NCBI RefSeq assembly: GCF_000142905.1
Contig: NW_013657657.1
Span: 239,105-303,104 of the forward strand
Origin: Thecamonas trahens ATCC 50062
Lineage: Eukaryota; Apusozoa; Apusomonadida; Apusomonadidae
DNA length: 64,000 nucleotides
Direction: 5' to 3'
Made by a program: the position numbers and the translations under genes. Below the pieces are notes generated by a model. That model was not told the origin of the DNA. It did no database searches and was given only the letters and a program-made list of their open reading frames with translations. This document shows, piece by piece, positions 48,557 through 58,946 of this stretch (position 1 is its first letter; each line of letters starts with the position of its first letter).

Positions 48557-48790
48557 TCGTTTTTGATGATGCACCTCGCGCGTACATGCGCGCATGAAGC
48601 CGAACACTCTTAACTTTTCTCTCACAACAAACATTCTCTTTCATTTCTACGGCTCTTCCACTCGCTGCGCTGTTGGCTCTGTTTTGCGGTGAGATGGTGG
48701 CCCAAACCACGTGTGCGCACAGTAGCGCCGGCGAAGCGGTGGCCGCCGGCCGCGTTTTCCACCCAGCCCACCCCACTCTCCTTTGCTCCA

Positions 48791-50002
48791 ATGTCTGCCA
48801 CCACATCTGAGAGCCGCAAGCGCAAGGTCGAAGACTCTGACTCGGGAGCCGAGTCTGGCTCTGACTCTGGCTCTGAGGAGGTAAGCACCAGTTAAATAAC
48901 TATCACCATCCACCTCATTCATCCATGGTGGCCTGCTTCGGGAAGGGCGACGGGAAGAGGGGGAAGCCGGGCAGAGGGAGAGGATTGGATCCCCCCTGGA
49001 GATCCGAGCCGAGCGAACGGTTTGGAGACGGGGAGGGGATCGGGGGGGAAAGGGAGGGAAAGGAGGGGGGGGGGGAGCTCATGGCGATGGACTTATGGTG
49101 ATGATGGTGATGCTGATGGTTGTTTGAATGCCTGGGTTGGGTGCGGTTGCTTCTGCTGGTTATGATTGTGGTTGTGGTTGTCATGATGGCATGATGATGG
49201 CTGGGACTGGCGGTGCCGCGCATCACAGCTCGACATTGTCGACGTCGACTTTGACTTTTGCGATCCTTCGGCCGGAGACTTTTGGGCAGTCAAGCTCTCG
49301 CTGGCTCACTACATCGAGGCAGAAGAGTACGACGCTGGTTCTGTGGCCGATCTGGTGTGCGCGCAGCACGGAATTGGGTCGGTGGTCAAGGCCAACGGGC
49401 AGGTTGTGGGCTACATCTCGGCGGTTAACCTTCACCAGGACGGTGTGCCGGGCCTCGAGTCGATCAAGGCGTACCTGAAGCGAAAGGCGATAGGCGCTAA
49501 CGCGGGCAACAAGACGCTGCACAAGGTGCTGGACAACACCGAGATGCCGGCCGGCCTTATTCTTAACTATCGGCTGCCCAACGCGCCTGATCAGCTTGCT
49601 ACTCCTCTCCACGCCTCGCTCTTCCAGGAGCTCGCCGAGGTCTCGCTTGAGGAGCCCGAGTTTGGCTTTGACAACTACATCCTGCTCACCCGCTCGTACC
49701 GGACCCGGACTGCGGCGGCGACGCTGGATCCGGACGCGCCGCGGGCCAAGCGCAAGAAGCCGTCCACGACTGGCGACATCCAGCCGTTCTACGTGGAGGA
49801 GGAACTGTACTTCAAGCATGCGACGGCGCGGTACGATTTTGAGGTTCTGGACGACTCGGTTGAGGGCAAGCTGACCCTCGACGCCGTCGTTGACGTTGTT
49901 GGCCACATCCTGATCATTCCGGCCGACGCCATCGGTGCCCTTGTGGCCGAGATGGACGCGCTAGTGAGTGAGGCGCTTGAAGCACAGGTTGAGGACTTTT
50001 AG
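48791..50002 (+). CDS. BCCIP: BCCIP/Bcp1 family protein
   Basis: Two exons: 48791-48880 (30 codons, MSATTSESRKRKVEDSDSGA then an acidic Ser/Glu end) and 49229-50002. Donor GTAAGC and acceptor CATCACAG bound a 348-base intron, phase 0; the total is 287 residues. Exon 2 begins LDIVDVDFDFCDPSAGDFWA, then SVADLVCAQHGIGSVVKANG, and later NKTLHKVLDNTEMPAGLILN, PEFGFDNYILLTRSY and FYVEEELYFKHATARYDFEV, in the order of the BCP1 domain. Yeast Bcp1 is a chaperone for ribosomal protein Rpl23 and helps nuclear export; animal BCCIP binds BRCA2 and p21. An acidic N-terminal tail is typical. The intron carries a G-run (49066-49075) and ATG/GTG repeats. Confidence 0.88.
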
Positions 50003-50070
50003 AGACAAGGAATAAAGACCAAGAGTGGAGAGCGGATGTCTCGTGGTTTGAAGCTTGGCAGCGTGCTTTA

Positions 50071-52014
50071 TCATGTTGAGGCCTCGGCGGTCGCAGCCGC
50101 TCCGGAGCGCGGCTTGTATGTGACGACGCCTGGGCCGGTGGCGGCAAACCGCGGCTTGGACTGCGAGAAGATGGGCGCCGGTGAGCGGCCCTGGGTTGGG
50201 AGAGGAAGCGCCGAGAGCGGGGTGCGGTTGGCGTCGCGGCCGGCGTGGGTGTTCTCGCTGTGGGTGAGCGACTCGGCCGCGGCCTTGCCGGCAAAGTACG
50301 ACGGGCGCAGCGAGTACGCCGAGCCTGCGACGGTGGCCGGCGGCTCCGACGCCGGGGCCACCACGGCCTCGGGCTTCTTGGGATCTGCCAGCGGGCCATG
50401 CGGGAGAACGGCATATGAGCCCGAGGCCTCACCGACGGCAAATGGGTTGCGCGATGCCGTCAGCGAGTTGTTCATCTGCTGGTTGAGGAACTTGATGAGG
50501 TTCTCGTTCGACTCGAGCTGATTACGTGACGCGGTGAGAGCCTCCTTGAGCGAGGCGTTATCATCGGTCACGCGCGCGAGGACCGCGTCCTTCTCGCCGA
50601 GTTGCGAGTGCAGGTCAGCAATGGTTCGCTCGGCCTTGCCCGCCGCAGCCTGGGCATCAGCGAGCGCAGCCTCCTGTTGGACCGAAATGGCGTTCTTCAT
50701 CTTGATCTTGGACTTGAGGGCAAGAATGTCCGATTGCAGCTTGCGGATGATATCGTTGCCCTTGTTGATCTCTGCTGCTGCAGCCGCCACCTTGGCCTCG
50801 AGCTTGGTGTTGGTTGCCTTGTACAGCGCGAGTGTCTCGTCGTGCTGGGCGCGCGCCGCCGACGCCTCGACGAGAAGCGACTCGGTCTTGGCCACAAGCG
50901 CGTCCTTGTCGGCCACCTGCTGCTCGAGAGCGGCAATGCGAAGCTTGGCTTCGTTGATCGAAAGCAGCTGGGCGTGCTTGGTCGAGTCAAGGTCGACGTT
51001 CTGCCCGCGGATCGCCGCCAGCGCCGCCTTGGTCTCCTCGAGCTCGGCGTTGGACGCACCAAGCTTGTCGGCGAGGCTCTCTACTTGAGCCTCGAGGCGG
51101 GTGTTGGCGTCGACAAGCGTGTCCATGCGAGAGCGGGCGTCAGCAAGCTCGCGGGCGGCGGCGGCAGCGGCCTTGGCGGCCTCGCGGCGTTCGGCGTCGA
51201 GCTTGGCGGTCATCTCGGAGCGGACCTTGTCGAGGGCGCGGGAGGCAGCGGCGGCTGCCGATGTGGCGTCACGCTGGGCGAGCAGCTTCACACTGGCAAC
51301 CTGCTCGGCAGCCTGAGACGATGCAACGGCAAGCTTCTCGGCCAGGGCCGCTCGGTCAGCTTCCAGCTCCGCCACCTGGGCCTCGAGCCGAGACGACGTC
51401 TCGTCGAGCTCGTACGTCAGCTGGGCCTCCGACTCGCGAGTCAGGGCCAGCTGCTCCGCCAGATACGCCTTGACATGCTCATCATCACCAAGGCGGAGCT
51501 TGAGCGTCAAATGCGAGAGAAAGCGCAGCGGGTTGGTCTCGACAATCGAGAGCTCGCCGACCGACGAGCCGGGTGGACCGACGTCGAGAAAGACGAGGAA
51601 CTTGCCCTGTGAGCCGCCATGGCTTGCTGGCCCAGCAGGACCAACACTCGAAGCACCTGCGCAACGAGGCGAGGCATCCGATGAGGTGGAAAGCGAGGCA
51701 GGCGAGGACGAGAGCGAAGCTCTGACGGCGTCAAAGAGGCGAACCAGGTCCGAGGGAAAGGTTGCAAAGTCAACGAGGAGGCCTTGCTCGGCACGAAGGT
51801 TTTGAAAGGCGGCTTCATGGACATGGAGAAAGTACAGAAAGTATGGGTCCGAGCCTTCTGTCAGCCGCAGTCGCAGTTCTTTGTTCTCCAGAGCAGATGG
51901 ACGGGTGTGGAGGGAGAGGGTGGCCCGGACAGCCACGTACTTTTCCTCCCGCCCGGGCGCACGGATGCACAGAGGCACCTCGCCGTCATACAGCATGTGG
52001 GCGTTGTCGCTCAT
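50071..52014 (-). CDS. SASS6: SAS-6 centriole cartwheel protein
   Basis: A 647-residue intronless protein; start ATG at 52014 (MSDNAHMLYDGEVPLCIRA). The globular head covers about residues 1-190. It contains the PISA-motif region LRLRLTEGSDPYFLYFLHV, then EQGLLVDFATFPSDLVRLFD, a Ser/Ala-rich insert of about 40 residues, FLVFLDVGPPGS and VETNPLRFLSHLTLKLRLGD, all in SAS-6 order. A long heptad-rich coiled coil runs about 195-500 (repeated LEAQV/LxxKL heptads). The tail is Pro/Ser-rich. SAS-6 dimers assemble nine-fold to set the symmetry of centrioles and basal bodies, so the organism builds flagella. The neighbour on the same strand is the axonemal CFAP45. Confidence 0.93.
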   Translation of the reverse strand: MSDNAHMLYDGEVPLCIRAPGREEKYVAVRATLSLHTRPSALENKELRLRLTEGSDPYFLYFLHVHEAAFQNLRAEQGLLVDFATFPSDLVRLFDAVRASLSSSPASLSTSSDASPRCAGASSVGPAGPASHGGSQGKFLVFLDVGPPGSSVGELSIVETNPLRFLSHLTLKLRLGDDEHVKAYLAEQLALTRESEAQLTYELDETSSRLEAQVAELEADRAALAEKLAVASSQAAEQVASVKLLAQRDATSAAAAASRALDKVRSEMTAKLDAERREAAKAAAAAARELADARSRMDTLVDANTRLEAQVESLADKLGASNAELEETKAALAAIRGQNVDLDSTKHAQLLSINEAKLRIAALEQQVADKDALVAKTESLLVEASAARAQHDETLALYKATNTKLEAKVAAAAAEINKGNDIIRKLQSDILALKSKIKMKNAISVQQEAALADAQAAAGKAERTIADLHSQLGEKDAVLARVTDDNASLKEALTASRNQLESNENLIKFLNQQMNNSLTASRNPFAVGEASGSYAVLPHGPLADPKKPEAVVAPASEPPATVAGSAYSLRPSYFAGKAAAESLTHSENTHAGRDANRTPLSALPLPTQGRSPAPIFSQSKPRFAATGPGVVTYKPRSGAAATAEAST

Positions 52015-52031
52015 GGCGGTGAGGATAAAAA

Positions 52032-52101
52032 GATGATGATGATGGTGGTGGTGGTGGTGGTGGTGGTGGTGGTGGTGGTGGTGGGTGGTGGTGGTGGTGG
52101 T
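52032..52101 (+). repeat. (GTG)n / (ATG)n repeat in the SAS-6 leader
   Basis: A triplet repeat immediately upstream of the SAS-6 start; on the coding strand it reads CAT then CAC repeats. Frames through it give an artefactual polyhistidine run. Confidence 0.9.
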
Positions 52102-52372
52102 GTGGAGTTGTGTGGCTGGTCCGCCAGTTTTTCGCGCCAAAACTGGTCGGTCAGTGGCAAGCGGCGGTGGCTGGCCGGCTGGCAGGTGGGCGGCTTGCCG
52201 GCCGGCAACTGTCAGACAAGTTGTGTTTGAGAGTATGTGTCGGGGTTTATCCACAGTATCATCAATCATGGTGGTGATCATGGTGTCGTGCTTGTCCTGT
52301 GCTGGCGTAGTAGCCTGGCTTTGCAGCCAACCAGGGGCGGGACAACGACAAGGTCAACGGCAACGAGCTTGC

Positions 52373-53796
52373 TCAGGCCCAAGGCTTGCTGGCCGACTTT
52401 GAGGAGAGCGGCATGCTGGCGAGCTCGACACAATACTTTTCCGGCACTCCGGCGGCGCGGAGCTCGGCAAGCTTGCGGTCGCGGATGGCCTCGAGCTTGC
52501 GGATGCGCAGCTCTTCCTCGAGATCGTCATGGCGACCCTCCTCGCGGATGGCACGGCGCTCGCGCTTCTTGGCCTCGTCGCGCTGGAGCATCTGGCGGCG
52601 GACCTCGTTGCGGTAGTTACGAACGCGCTCAGCCTCCTCGGTGCGGCGGCGCTCCTCGTCCTCCTGGATGGACTTTTGGACTTGGACGACGCGCTCAAAC
52701 TCCTGGCGGTCCTGTGCGGCCTGTGCGGCGATGAGGCGCTCCTTGTGCATGAGCTGCTCCTCGCGCGCGGCCTTGAGCTCGTCCTCCATGCGCTTCTTGC
52801 GGCGGGCTTCCTCGGCCTCCTTGCGCCGCCAGTCGCGCTCGTACTGCTCGGCGGCGCGGCGGGCGAGGAGCTCGTCGCGGGCAGCCTGCTTGTCGATGAT
52901 GCGCTGCTGCTGACCGCGGACGCGGGCGACTTCGCGGGCCTTCTGGGCCTTGATCTTGGCGACTTCAGCCTGGTACGCCTCCTCGCGACGGGCCTTTTCC
53001 TGGACGTACGCCAGGATGCGCAGGTCATCCTGCCGCTCGCGCTCGGCCTCGATATCGCGCTTTTTGGCCAGCTCCTTGTTGGCGGCGTCGATCTCGAGGC
53101 GCATCTCGTGCTGGACAGCGAGCTTTTGCTCGAGCGCCACTCGCTCCTCCTCCTTCATCTCAGCCATCTGCGCGAGGAGAACCTGGCGCTCGGCCTCAAT
53201 GCGGGCAAGGTTCTTGAACCGCTCCTCCTCGCGCTCGGCAATCTGCATGCGGATGACCTGCGCCGACTCGCGCTGCTCCTTGCGGCGGGCGATATCGCGC
53301 TGCTTGTACGTCTCAATCTTCTCCAGCCGGAGCTTCTCCATCTCCTCGGCAATACGCGCCTCGCGCTCGGCGTTGATCTTCTTGCGGCGCTGCTTCTCCT
53401 CGAGCTGCGCGTCGCGGATGGTCACCGTCTTGGCGTGGCGGACCAGGGCGTTCATGGCCTTGACCTCGTCCATCTCCTCGTCGAGCTGCGCCTGAGCCAT
53501 CGCCCGAACGAATGCCTCCTCTAGCGCCCGCTCCTTGGACACTGTGTGACGGTGAGGGTCACGCTTCTTCTTGGCCGCATCGATACGGCGCATTCGCTCC
53601 TTGCGGTCCTCGGGCGTCACCGGGCAACGCCCGACCCGCGTCCACGCGGCGTTGATCCGCGCGACGCCGCATCTGCCTTGGCCTTGGCCCGGATCCGCTG
53701 CAGGTCGTTCACCCCAATAACCGCTGCCTTGGGTGCCCGCGCATCGAGCGTCTGGCCCGTCCCCTTGCTCCTCGTCCGCAGCGTCCGCACCGAATC
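52373..53796 (-). CDS. CFAP45: CFAP45, axonemal microtubule inner protein; 5' exon not found
   Basis: The body (about 420 residues) is one continuous Glu/Arg/Lys/Gln helix typical of the trichohyalin-plectin-homology proteins, with MAQAQLDEEMDEVKAMNALV, RDAQLEEKQRRKKINAEREA, and the CFAP45-specific end ELRAAGVPEKYCVELASMPL. Upstream, another frame has proper codon bias (DSVRTLRTRSKGTGQ, then AAVIGVNDLQRIRAKAKADA), resembling the CFAP45 segment before the long helix. A one-base break near 53640-53690 separates the two. The 5' limit used here is a possible acceptor, GTGACGCAG; the first exon with ATG was not identified. CFAP45 sits inside doublet microtubules of motile cilia and stabilises them. 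Confidence 0.8.
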
Positions 53797-54634
53797 CTGC
53801 GTCACCACCGTCGTTGTTGCCCCCCCCCTGCTCCGCGGCGTCCGCGAGCCCCGAGCCTATCGTAGCAACCAACATCACACAACATAGCATGTGAGTGAGT
53901 GAGTGAGCATGCGCGGGTGTGGTACCCCCCCCCCCCTCCGCTGCTGCAGCGGGTGGAGCTGCCCGCGTCCCAGTGCCCTCTCTCCCCCTCTCGTCGCTCC
54001 CCCCCCCTCCCTCCCCCTCAGGCCTCCGTCTGTCTCCGTACTGCAAGCATATATATCACCAGATGGGTATTCTTGCGTGGACGTGTAGTTCTCTTTGTCT
54101 CTCTCCGACTAGCTCTTGTTTGTGCGAGCGGTGGTGGTGGCTATCCCTTCCTGACTGTCTTCTTCTCCTTGCTCTCCTCGCTCTCCTCTTCGCCTCGTCG
54201 TCCGTTGGTCCGCAAAGCCAACAAAGTTAGTGCCGAGGGACAATGGCAAAACGGCCTGTTCAACCCATTGCCGGTATTGGACGAGGTCAATTGCAGAATA
54301 ATCATTGAGCCTCCCCCCCCCCTCCCCTCCCCATGACCCAGACTTCCCCAACTCCCCACAAACCAGCCCATTTGCACCACCATCGTTCATCCATCTACTT
54401 TGACGACATACCAATGATTACATCCGATATTATCCATGACACTGCACTTGCATGAAGAACACCCGCGAGCGCATCAACCATCCAGCATCCATCGATTAAT
54501 CGATGCAGTTTGATGTGATCTGTTGCGTCAGCCATATGTTCCCGACGGTTTCTCGCGAGAGAGTGAGACAGAGCCAACAACAGGTGGAGTATTGGAGACG
54601 TGTTGGAAGGGTACACTTGTCGCACACATACAAC
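53797..54634. other. Region between CFAP45 and the multi-pass gene
   Basis: This has C-runs (53820-53828, 53926-53935, 54309-54318), a GAGT repeat at 53890-53907 and pyrimidine tracts. The missing first exon of CFAP45 should lie here or just beyond. A minus-strand frame around 54240-54110 (rich in Arg/Glu) and a plus-strand frame at 54063-54230 are open, but neither has the local codon bias. Confidence 0.35.
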
Positions 54635-54711
54635 ATGGGCAAGCATCGTACGTACATACCAACATGTTCTTCTTCGTACTCTATATCCCTCATACATACT
54701 TGGATGGTCCG

Positions 54712-54758
<47 letters not shown>

Positions 54759-55836
54759 GTGGTAGGGTGGGTGGGTGGGTGGAAGAAAAAGGTGCCGAAG
54801 TGCGGAACGGTGGCAAAGGGTATCGCCGCACGTGCGGGTGGCTGGCTGGCAGGGGGGGGGTCAGTGGCGGAGAGATTGGGTGGGGTGGGTGGGGTGGGGG
54901 GTGAGCAGAGGGAAGACGAGCAACTTACCTGTTGTATGTGTCATGTTCTTGGGGATGTGTGTAGAGTACACCAAGCTTGAGCGCGTGGACGTGGTCGAGT
55001 CGACCAAGGACGTGGAGCTCGTTGAGGTCGCGGCTGTTGAGGTGGAGGAGCCGGCGGCGCCGGTGGTCGACGACGCGACAGTGCCCGACGATGAGCTGTA
55101 CTACGGTTGGCTCGCTGAGCGGCAGTACGCGGTGGACGTGCGGTCGATCTGGTCGCGGTCGTGGGAGCTCTACCGCAACCACGCCGGTCTCCTGACGGGC
55201 GGGTTTGTGGCGGTCGTTTTCGCGCACTGCCTGGTGGGCCCTGGCTCGCTCCTCGGCTCGTACATGGGCTACGGCTACCTTGTGATGCTGATGAACGGGA
55301 TGCGCGCGTCGAACACGACAGGCTTCATGAAGTTCAACGACCTCTTTTCCGGCTTTTCGCTCTTTGTCCCGCTCCTCGGCCTCATGCTCACGCAGGCGGT
55401 CCTGATGATCTCGGCGATTGTGGCGTACATCTTTGCGGTTATCGGCCTCTACTTCCTGATCTTCATCAAGCTTTCGGCGCCTGCCTGGGTCGGCTACCCG
55501 TACCTCGCGGTTGTTCTCGCCCTCCTCTACCCGCTCATCTACGTCTCAGTCGGTATCCACATGGCAGCGCCCGTCCTCCTCGAGTTCCACACTCGCCGCA
55601 TCGGCGTCTTTGCCTCGGTTGGCCTCGCCTTTAAGCAGCTGAACAAGAAGTTTACCTCGGTCGTCCTCTTTGTCACCATGCTCGCCTGCTTCCAGGTCCT
55701 CGGCACTCTCGCTTTTGGCGTCGGCATCTTCTTCACCGCCCCGCTCTCGATTGTCCTCTACATGACGCTTGTCAAGGATATGTTCGGCCTCAACGCCTCC
55801 GAGTTCCGTGCCAGCGAGTGCGTGGTCTGCGTTTAG
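54635..55836 (+). CDS. Multi-pass membrane protein, about six helices
   Basis: A very short exon 1 (54635-54647, MGKH plus one base) joins exon 2 (54965-55836) across a 317-base intron with donor GTACGT and acceptor TGTGTAG; phase 1 fits, giving 294 residues. If this join is wrong, exon 2 has no ATG before VMLMNGMRAS, so an upstream start is needed. The N-terminus is acidic (VESTKDVELVEVAAVEVEEP). Helices are predicted near residues 80-100, 105-120, 140-170, 178-195, 235-252 and 255-275. KKFTSVVLFVTMLACFQVLG and GIFFTAPLSIVLYMTLVKDM resemble the end of bacterial DUF975/DUF4013-like membrane proteins (helix, GxGxxxTxPL, helix). Function unknown. Confidence 0.6.
54714..54748 (+). repeat. (GT)n repeat in first intron
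   Basis: About 17 GT units lie inside the 54648-54964 intron, followed by G-rich repeats (GGTGGGTGGGTGG). Confidence 0.95.
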
Positions 55837-55895
55837 AGCGCTCCGTCAACTTTCTTTCTTCTTTCGTTCAACAAACAAACAAACACACAACTCTC

Positions 55896-57136
55896 TCAGT
55901 ACGGCGCCGGGCGCGCGGTGCGCGACGAGTGCTTCTGCGCGCCATGGGCACCGGCAGTCTGTTGGCGCTGCGGGGGCTGCGAGCGGGCAGGTTGTGGCCG
56001 CGACGCGGTCGAGGTCGACGAGCTGGCGCCGGCCGAGCCCTGGGCCACTACCGTTCCACCGTGACGGGCGTACATGTCCAGGATCTCGTTGGAGATCATC
56101 TCAAGGGTCTTGAGCGGGACGCCGACGATGTCAATCCACGACTTGCCCTCCAGTTTCTCGTCGAGATTGACCTTTTGGTGCAAGGCAGAGAGGTAGATGG
56201 CGGCGGCAGCAACCTCCCGCGGCTGGTACCGCAGACACAGCGTCATGCTCAGCGAGTCGTTGATGAACGACCACGCCGACTGGGCCAGCTCACGCGAGGC
56301 GTGGATATCCGAGGCCATGGGCATCAGGTCCTTGTACGGGTGGACCACCGTGAGGTCAAAGGCCAGTGTCTGCAGTACCTTGCGCTCGTGGATCAAAATC
56401 TGCTCCTTCAGCTGGAACAGCTTGCTGTCGTCGCGAGCCTCGCCTGGATACCGTTGCTCGAACGCCATATCCACCACGTTGCGCAGCTTCTTGCTTGATT
56501 CTTCCACCTTTGTGGCGAGGAAGAGGCACGTCACCGCCACCAGCCACGCATCGTGCTTCTTGAACGAACGCCGCAGGAAGAATCGATGGAAGAACAGCAC
56601 GGCCGTCGCCTTGGCCAACGTCGGTCTGTCGCCACGCGCCCACACCCGCGCCACGCCACACCGCATCCCAGCATGAGTTTCGCTCACACCCGCACACCCA
56701 CCCAAGGCGCTTCTCCACCCAAGCCCGACGATGGCATTCGCCCGCATCAAGCCTGAGCCTCGCACGCGGCGTCAAGACGAGACGGAGAACGCAGCCTATC
56801 GTACGATAGTCTGGGCACATCCGTCTTGCATACATTGGCCTCTACCCGTCCGTCCGTCTGTCCGTCCGTCTGTCCGACGGTCTGTCCGTCCGCCCGTCTC
56901 TGTCCGACCGTATCCGTCCACGTCCCCCTCCCCCCCTACCCCCCTTCCCTCTCCCCCCCCCCCCCCCCCCTCCTCTCCTCAAGCACGTACACATTCAGCT
57001 TGGCACCCAGGTGCAGAATGGCCATGCACTGCTTCTGGCGTTCGGCACACTCTGTGGCATAGTCCATGCCGTCCTCCCGCGACGGTGTGTGCTTCTTGAG
57101 CTCGTCCAGCGTCACATACCACGAAGATGCCTCCAT
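55896..57136 (-). CDS. Cyclin of the transcriptional T/K/L type
   Basis: Exon 1 (57136-56991) encodes MEASSWYVTLDELKKHTPSR, then EDGMDYATECAERQKQCMAI and HLGAKLN. Donor GTACGT and acceptor GCGACAG bound a 365-base intron, phase 2. Exon 2 (56625-55896) continues PTLAKATAVLFFHRFFLRRS, FKKHDAWLVAVTCLFLATKV (then EE), KVLQTLAFDLTVVHPYKDLM, AWSFINDSLSMTLCLRYQPR and AAAAIYLSALHQKV. The total is 291 residues. The joined exons give the cyclin-box motif LNVPTLAxATAVLFFHRFF typical of cyclins T, K and L, partners of CDK9/12/13/11 acting on RNA polymerase II and splicing. The two cyclin folds are present; the tail is Ser/Gln/Pro/Ala rich and short. I cannot decide between the T, K and L classes. Confidence 0.88.
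56846..56913 (+). repeat. (CCGT)n repeat inside the cyclin intron
   Basis: Imperfect CCGT/CTGT units, followed by C-runs at 56931-56980, lie within the intron at 56626-56990. Confidence 0.9.
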
Positions 57137-57899
57137 CACAGCCACTCCAATGTCAACTAACACGCCGTGTCAAACTATGTCCTCTTGCTTGCTGTGCTTG
57201 CCCTGCCTCCGTCCCGCCGGGTAGAGTCCGGGGAAGTGCGGTGTCCTCCCCTCCCGCCTTGGTCGCCTCCGGCGACCCACCGACTGACCGCCGGATCGCC
57301 CGCCCGCCAGCTCACCTACCAGCTCACCTGCCCACCAGCTCACCTGCCCACCAGCTCACCCACCCGCCCGATCGCCTGCCCACCAGCTCACCTACCCGCC
57401 CGATCGCCTGCCCGCCCGATCGCCTGCCCGCCCGATCGCCTGCCCGCCCGATCGGCTCACCTGCCCACCCGATCGCCAGCTCAACCACCAGCTCGCCCAC
57501 CCGCCAGCTCACCTACCCGCCCGATCGCCCGCCCGCCAGCTCACCTACCCACCCGATCGCCAGCTCAACCACCAGCTCGCCCACCCGCCCACCAGCTCGA
57601 GTACTCGATAGATCATCGGGATATTGACCTTGGCTGTGGTATGGTGGTCAAGCAGAGGGAGGTCTGCCAAGTTATGCACTGCCGATGGATGTGTGCAGCG
57701 GTCAGATCACCCACCGCCGATTGCTCACGCCAAGCCGGTTGAAGATGGAAGCGTACGTAATCAACCAGTCGATCTGTCTTTGATCACTATCACCTACACC
57801 ATTAGCGGCTGCGCAGAGACGACATGACCATGCTCTCCACCCGACTCGGTTCCTTCCCCTCCCCCCCCCTCCACCAGCACCCCACTCACGCCCACCACC
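57137..57899. promoter_or_regulatory. Divergent region between cyclin and RibD-C genes
   Basis: 763 bases that include a minisatellite (57290-57600, listed separately). After it lies an AT-richer stretch (57600-57830) and a C-run (57858-57869) just before the RibD-C start. Open frames here are products of the minisatellite. Confidence 0.4.
57290..57600 (+). repeat. Compound minisatellite
   Basis: About 310 bases are made of two interleaved units of roughly 13-16 bases: one of the type CCAGCTCACCTGCCCA and one of the type CCCGATCGCCTGCCCG. Their order is irregular, and higher-order blocks seem duplicated (57470-57530 and 57535-57595 read almost alike). It is open in all frames on the plus strand. 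Confidence 0.9.
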
Positions 57900-58946
57900 A
57901 TGACCGACACCGCCTCGGAACCGCTCGCGCGCCCGTACATGACCTCGTTCAGCTCTGACAAGCCATCTTTGAAAGAGCTCGAAGCCTATCTCGCTCTCCC
58001 GGACTTTGCTCGGGCACAGGTGCGGGTGCCGGGGTCGGCGCCAGTCGAGTCGGAGACGGAGACGGAGACGGAGACGGAGACGGAGACGGAGACGAATCCG
58101 AACGCGAACGAGTGGCCGCTGACAACCTCGACCGGTGCTAAGCGACCGTACACGTGGTACAACGCTGTGACCACGCTTGATGGCGTTACATCGTTTGATG
58201 ATCCTCCGGATCACCTCGGTGCCGCCGCCGTCGCCCTCGCCCACGATCCACAGGCGGCGTCGTCTGCTGACGGTCGCGTGTTGTTCGCCGGCCGCATGGT
58301 CTGCCACGCCCTCGTCCACGGCGGCAACACTGTGCGGAGCGAGCCGCGCCTCTTTGGCGGTATTCCTCTTGCTGATCTTGCTGCCGAGCGCCAGCGTCTT
58401 GCCGGCGACGCCGCGGCAGACGTCCCGCTCCAGGTCATCCTCTCCGGATCCGGCGCACTGCCTGTCGACGATCCCGAGTGCTGGCTGCTCGCGCCCGGCG
58501 GCAGCCACAAAGTCGTCATCTTGACCTCGCCTACTGGCCACGCAGCACTTGTCGATTCCTGGGGTGGCGTCGAATGCGTACCGGACCACGTGACGCTGGC
58601 CGCGTTTGCTCCGGCAGGCGATCCTACCAGCCGCGCCTGCGACGTCGACCTCGCGGATGCCTTTGCGTATCTCTACACCAAGCACGGTGTGCGGCTTCTG
58701 GACATGTGCGCCGGCGGACGGGCGGCGGCGGCCATGCTCCGCCTCGGGCTCATCGACGAAGTTCGGCTGACGTACACCTCGCAGTTTAGTGGGCGATCGA
58801 GCACGATGGGGCGGCCGCGGCCGCTGGTCTTTGATGCGAGCGCTGGCGCCCCGCTTGGCGTCTTTTCTGCGGTGCGGCTGCAGAACGAGGGGCTCCGCGC
58901 CGCCGGCCGCCGGCATCTCTTCCTCCGGGCCTCGGTCGTCATGTGA
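57900..58946 (+). CDS. RibD C-terminal / DHFR-like reductase
   Basis: A 348-residue intronless protein. Residues 50-62 are an (ET)n run. The rest is a RibD_C domain: YTWYNAVTTLDGVTSFD, VLFAGRMVCHALVHGGNTVR, VPLQVILSGSGALP, HKVVILTSPTGHAALVD, LLDMCAGGRAAAAMLRLGLI and DEVRLTYTSQFSG. In riboflavin synthesis this NADPH-dependent domain reduces the ribosylamino-pyrimidine; bacterial RibD fuses it to a deaminase, whereas fungi have a stand-alone reductase (Rib7). No deaminase motif is present here, so it is a stand-alone reductase or a related enzyme of unknown substrate. Its stop overlaps the convergent neighbour by eight bases. Confidence 0.82.
   Translation: MTDTASEPLARPYMTSFSSDKPSLKELEAYLALPDFARAQVRVPGSAPVESETETETETETETETNPNANEWPLTTSTGAKRPYTWYNAVTTLDGVTSFDDPPDHLGAAAVALAHDPQAASSADGRVLFAGRMVCHALVHGGNTVRSEPRLFGGIPLADLAAERQRLAGDAAADVPLQVILSGSGALPVDDPECWLLAPGGSHKVVILTSPTGHAALVDSWGGVECVPDHVTLAAFAPAGDPTSRACDVDLADAFAYLYTKHGVRLLDMCAGGRAAAAMLRLGLIDEVRLTYTSQFSGRSSTMGRPRPLVFDASAGAPLGVFSAVRLQNEGLRAAGRRHLFLRASVVM

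Noticed and set aside
57167-57742. Repeat protein frame across the minisatellite
   Set aside because: Being open in all plus-strand frames is a property of the repeat unit, which lacks stops; there is no start context or flanking coding sequence.
57702-58916. Minus-strand open frame opposite RibD-C
   Set aside because: It has no recognisable domain; the plus strand carries clear RibD_C motifs and better codon bias.
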